Source: Amyelois transitella (lineage: Eukaryota > Arthropoda > Insecta > Lepidoptera > Pyralidae). From it: DNA of 64,000 bases. Below are positions 60,499 to 64,000 of the stretch, piece after piece. The translations under genes and the position numbers were made by a program. The DNA is taken from positions 8,955,501 through 9,019,500 of the forward strand of contig NC_083510.1 in assembly GCF_032362555.1 (NCBI RefSeq). The letters run 5' to 3'. The notes under the pieces were generated by a model. That model was not told the origin of the DNA, made no database searches, and worked only from the letters and a program-made list of their open reading frames with translations. Numbering within the stretch: the stretch's first letter is position 1; every line of letters starts with the position of its first letter.

Positions 60499-60640
60499 AT
60501 AGAGTCATGGGTGGTCAGACCTAGGATTTACGTTTGTTAATTTTAATGATTCTCTGTTCTTCATGGCCCGACTTCTTAACTAACTTTTTACTCCAGGTAC
60601 CTATAAGTCATAAAAACGCCAAGACAGATGATACTTACTA

Positions 60641-60903
60641 CATACATACATACATATCATCACGTCTATATCCCTTACGGGGTAGACAGAGCCAACAGTC
60701 TTGAAAAGACTGAAAGGCCACGTTCAGCTATTTGGCTTAATGATAGAATTGAGATTCAAATAGTGACAGGTTGCTAGCCTGTCGCCTAAAAAAGAATCCC
60801 AAGTTTGTAAGCCTATCCCTTAGTCGCCTTTTACGACATCCATGGGAAAGAGATGGAGTGGTCCTATTCTTTTTTTCTATTGGTGCCGGGAACCACACGG
60901 CAA
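60641..60903 (-). mobile_element. SINE-like element, full length, with target-site duplication
   Basis: Tail (CATA)n at 60641, head GCCGTGTGGTTCCCGGCACC ending near 60901. Perfect 13-bp direct repeat ATGATACTTACTA at 60628-60640 and 60904-60916. Best-preserved copy in the window. Confidence 0.9.
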
Positions 60904-60916
60904 ATGATACTTACTA

Positions 60917-61368
60917 GGTAAATTGATACCTCAAAAGTACCGAAATGACCTTTTTATTCGTCTTTGTTACCGCATTCTGAAAAAAGAGCAATATTTATCA
61001 TAGTTCACAATAGTGTTTTTCTATTGTGTCCTCGGGGACATTGAATATTGCATCTCGGCTCCCAATACCGCGATTCTGTTTTATTAAAGTGCTTTGTTGT
61101 CTTTTACAATAGTACAGTACAACAATGAAGTTTTATTATTGCGAAATAGGCGCGAAAGATTACTGACAATCTTAAATCATAATGTAGATAAACATTAAAT
61201 TTTGATCGCATATTTTTGAAATTTTCCGCTTTTCCTATCGTTTTTAAAATTATACTTATTCTACCTAATCAAATTTTAAAGTAGTCGATTGGGTATATTG
61301 ATTATTATAAGAAATAAAATGCCTAACTCATTTGAAGTACCTATGGGTAATTAATAAGTTTGGATGAT
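60917..61368. other. No gene seen
   Basis: AT-rich; nothing recognised. Confidence 0.4.
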
Positions 61369-61605
61369 GCCGTGTGGTACTCGGCACCAATAGAAAAAAT
61401 TATAGGATCACTCTCCATCATCATCCATCTCTTTCCCATGGATGTCGTGTGATGTAAATGCGACTAAGGGATAGGCTTATAAACTTGGGATTCTTCTTTA
61501 AGGCGATGGGCTAGCAACCTGTCACTTTATGTAAATCGAATTCGATCAATAAGCCAAACAGCTGAACGTGGTCCGTCAGTATTTTCTAGACTGTTGACTC
61601 TATCT
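61369..61605 (+). mobile_element. SINE-like element, tail-truncated
   Basis: Head GCCGTGTGGTACTCGGCACC, core GGCGATGGGCTAGCAACC; breaks off after CTGTTGACTC. Carries a small duplication (CATCATCCATCTC). Confidence 0.75.
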
Positions 61606-63290
61606 AAAAAAAATTGTCCTTCTCTTTGGAAGTTGTTTATTATTTTCTATTATACTGGACAATCAACATAGTGAACACGATGTTTATTAATATAGTTACA
61701 GATTTCTCCCATTAGTGCTACGTTTGGAAATAAATCGTTTAAAATTTGGGAATATGATTAACTGAAACTTATCTAAAAGTAATTATTATTTTCTCTTAGG
61801 TACTTAACCTAAAAACTTTGTCAAACTGAATTAGTTTACACGCGCCTATGTAGAGCTGATGGCCATTTAATGAAGATCGATAATATTACGACAAAGTGAA
61901 AATCTTTCGAAAATGGAGACGGTGGAAAAAATTAAGAATTAATTTTATACTTTATCTTCACCAATCTAAGGTCTATTTTTCCAAAGAAATGAAGGGTATA
62001 AGCTAACCTCGCAAATACGATCAACGCGTAAAATATTCATAAGGTAAAAACTGATTTCTAGACGAAATATTAAGTGGGAGTTACAAAAAATATCTTGTTT
62101 TCTTTCATAGCATACTTTTGTTTATCTACATAAAATGTGATCATCTTTTTTTGACCAAACTCTATTACATGCTTCACAAGTCAAGAAAATAAAAAATATA
62201 TATAGGTACCTAACCTAACCTAACCTACCTATAATAAGAGGAAAGAGAAATTAGTAAATATTTAGTAAAAGTAAGCTGAGTACCTATGTACTTATGTACC
62301 TATATATTTGTTTTTCAAACTGTTGGTTGCCTTGATAAATATGGGACAGGCCATAAGCAGTTCTTTATTGTAACGCATACTAAACATAGATCAGAATGAT
62401 ATTCTGAATTCACTTATTCAAAAATAGAATTCAGCTCCAATATGAAAGGTAATAAGTGTTAACAGAATCGTTTCCCTCAATGACTCGGGAGATTTAAAAA
62501 GCGCTGAAGCGCTGAGCCAAAGATATCTTGCGCTGAACTAATTCAGTATCACTGACCGCTTGAGATTTCCTTTGAGCCCGGGGTTTTGCTGAACAGCGGC
62601 TAGAATTTAATCAGGAATTTCTAATGCTCAGCCATACTGCTTTGTTTACTTTCGAATTATTTCTGGGAAAATAGTTGAAATAAAAAGAATTAAGTATTTT
62701 TAATTTTAAAACCTATTCTTACTGCTTTCACTAACCATTTACGTATTAGTCACAAGCTTTTGTCCGCCATCTTATTATTCTTTTTCTGGCATATACATAT
62801 GTCCCTATAATCTTCTTAGTAGGTACTCATTATTAAGTGAGAAATTTTAAGGTGTATTTCGAGCACATAAATCTTGAAGAGGTACGACGAATATCATGAT
62901 TCTTTTTTAATTTTTGATGGTAGTATTTTTAAATTTTTACTAAGTAAGAGAAGTGAGCCCTGCTGTTAATAAGAATTTCAACCGGTGTTATAAAATTGAC
63001 AATGCTTATCAATAAAGTCTAGAATTGACAAATCAAACCGATTGTTTTGTAAACAACAACAGCTCGGGCTCCAGAGAGTATCTCATTTTATTTATCAAGT
63101 TTCGATATTGACGTTTAATAACCGACACCATTTTGATACTGAGTTGTTGAGCGGTTGTTATTAAAATAATAAAGTACCATTTATATTTGCTCGCTATTAG
63201 CTTTTAGGCAAAATACAAAATATCGGCTTTTGAAACCCTCAGTGCTCCAAGGTTTTGAAGGACAGACAAATCTTAGCCACACTTTGAGGA
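61606..63290. other. No gene seen
   Basis: AT-rich. Contains three CCTAA repeats plus CCTAC at 62209-62228 and a slightly GC-richer stretch at 62470-62620. Confidence 0.4.
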
Positions 63291-63333
63291 ATGAAAGTCC
63301 TTCTAAGTGGGTAACACTGAGAAGGACTTTCAT
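63291..63333. repeat. 19-bp inverted repeat, one mismatch
   Basis: ATGAAAGTCCTTCTAAGTG (63291-63309) and CACTGAGAAGGACTTTCAT (63315-63333), loop of 5 nt. Confidence 0.8.
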
Positions 63334-63939
63334 CCCGCAAGAAAGTACTAACGTAATCTTTATTGATTGAGAAATTTGCGATATTATACAACGAACCTAA
63401 GCAAGGAAAAGCTTGTAATGTTCTAAATAGGAATATGTTGTTTTTTTTATTTATTTATAATACATTTCCTTAAATCATCACGAAATTTTGCGTACTTTTG
63501 GGTATTAAACATATGTTTCCGAAAAGTCCTATTTTCTTGGTATTTATAAAGAAGTAAGCTATTATAACTAGTTTTACCTTACAAGCAACCGTGACAGCTA
63601 CAAAGAGATCGTTCTATTATTAGATTACATTAAGCACATCTCAAAAAAGTGCGGAAAACTTAACTTCCCTTCTCCGATCAGTCGCGTAATTCTTCCGAGA
63701 TAAACGTGCATACTCTCAGGTTCCAATGATATCTGCCGTCTGTCTACAAGACGCTCGCTTTATTAAACCGCTCGACTGAAATACGAGCGGGTACGTGGTG
63801 CGAACTAAATATTGGAGTTACGTTCTTAGTTTGTTACATAATACTTACTGTTTAATGGACAGAAGAAGAAAACATTATTGCCCAATTATCTCAATTAGCT
63901 GCTGGTGATGTGTTAGGTAAAAAAATCTAACTACGTTGT

Positions 63940-64000
63940 GCCGTGTGGATACCGGCTCCGATATAAAGAAGAACAAGACCACTCCATCTATTTCCCACGG
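63940..64000 (+). mobile_element. SINE-like element cut by window end
   Basis: Head TGCCGTGTGGATACCGGCTC and CCACTCCATCTATTTCCCAC; continues beyond 64000. Confidence 0.75.

Noticed and set aside
1..64000. CRISPR arrays, operons, bacterial or viral genes
   Set aside because: None seen; gene structure, introns and repeats are those of an insect nuclear genome.

Overview
The window is AT-rich eukaryotic DNA from an insect, most likely a moth or butterfly. Three things point that way. Two cytochrome P450 genes look like the lepidopteran CYP340-type branch of the CYP4 clan. Three secreted carboxylesterases look like lepidopteran alpha-esterases. The repeat landscape is dominated by a short retroelement with a (TATG)n tail, of a kind I associate from memory with moth genomes. 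I could not search a database, so species and subfamily names are inference.

Layout. Bases 1-3857 are repeats and 5' flank. 3858-8897 is P450 gene A (10 exons, 507 aa). 9723-14319 is P450 gene B (10 exons, 500 aa), a tandem paralogue with matching exon phases. 17588-20141, 23040-26015 and 27554-31037 are three tandem carboxylesterase genes (4 exons each; 553, 558 and 557 aa) with intact catalytic triads. All five genes are on the + strand, and every exon join was checked by hand: GT-AG borders, phases agree, total lengths are multiples of three. From 31038 to 64000 I find no protein gene. This part is intergenic or intronic DNA full of short retroelement copies, fragments of a non-LTR retrotransposon 3' end, microsatellites and hairpins. 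A CpG-dense stretch at about 50770-50894 ending in a consensus splice donor may be the non-coding first exon of a gene that continues to the right.

Function. The P450s (ER-anchored monooxygenases) and the signal-peptide-bearing esterases are both typical xenobiotic or odorant/lipid-ester processing enzymes. Their physical linkage makes this a compact detoxification-type neighbourhood. Shared metabolic function is inference, not shown by sequence.

Most unusual points: P450 B has Gln where the I-helix acidic residue is expected; the three esterases carry Thr, Ser and Ala at the oxyanion-hole position that is the third Gly in HGGGF-type esterases; five copies of the short retroelement have perfect 10-16 bp target-site duplications, and the element appears to share its 3' tail with a LINE present in the same window; and there are several perfect or near-perfect hairpins.
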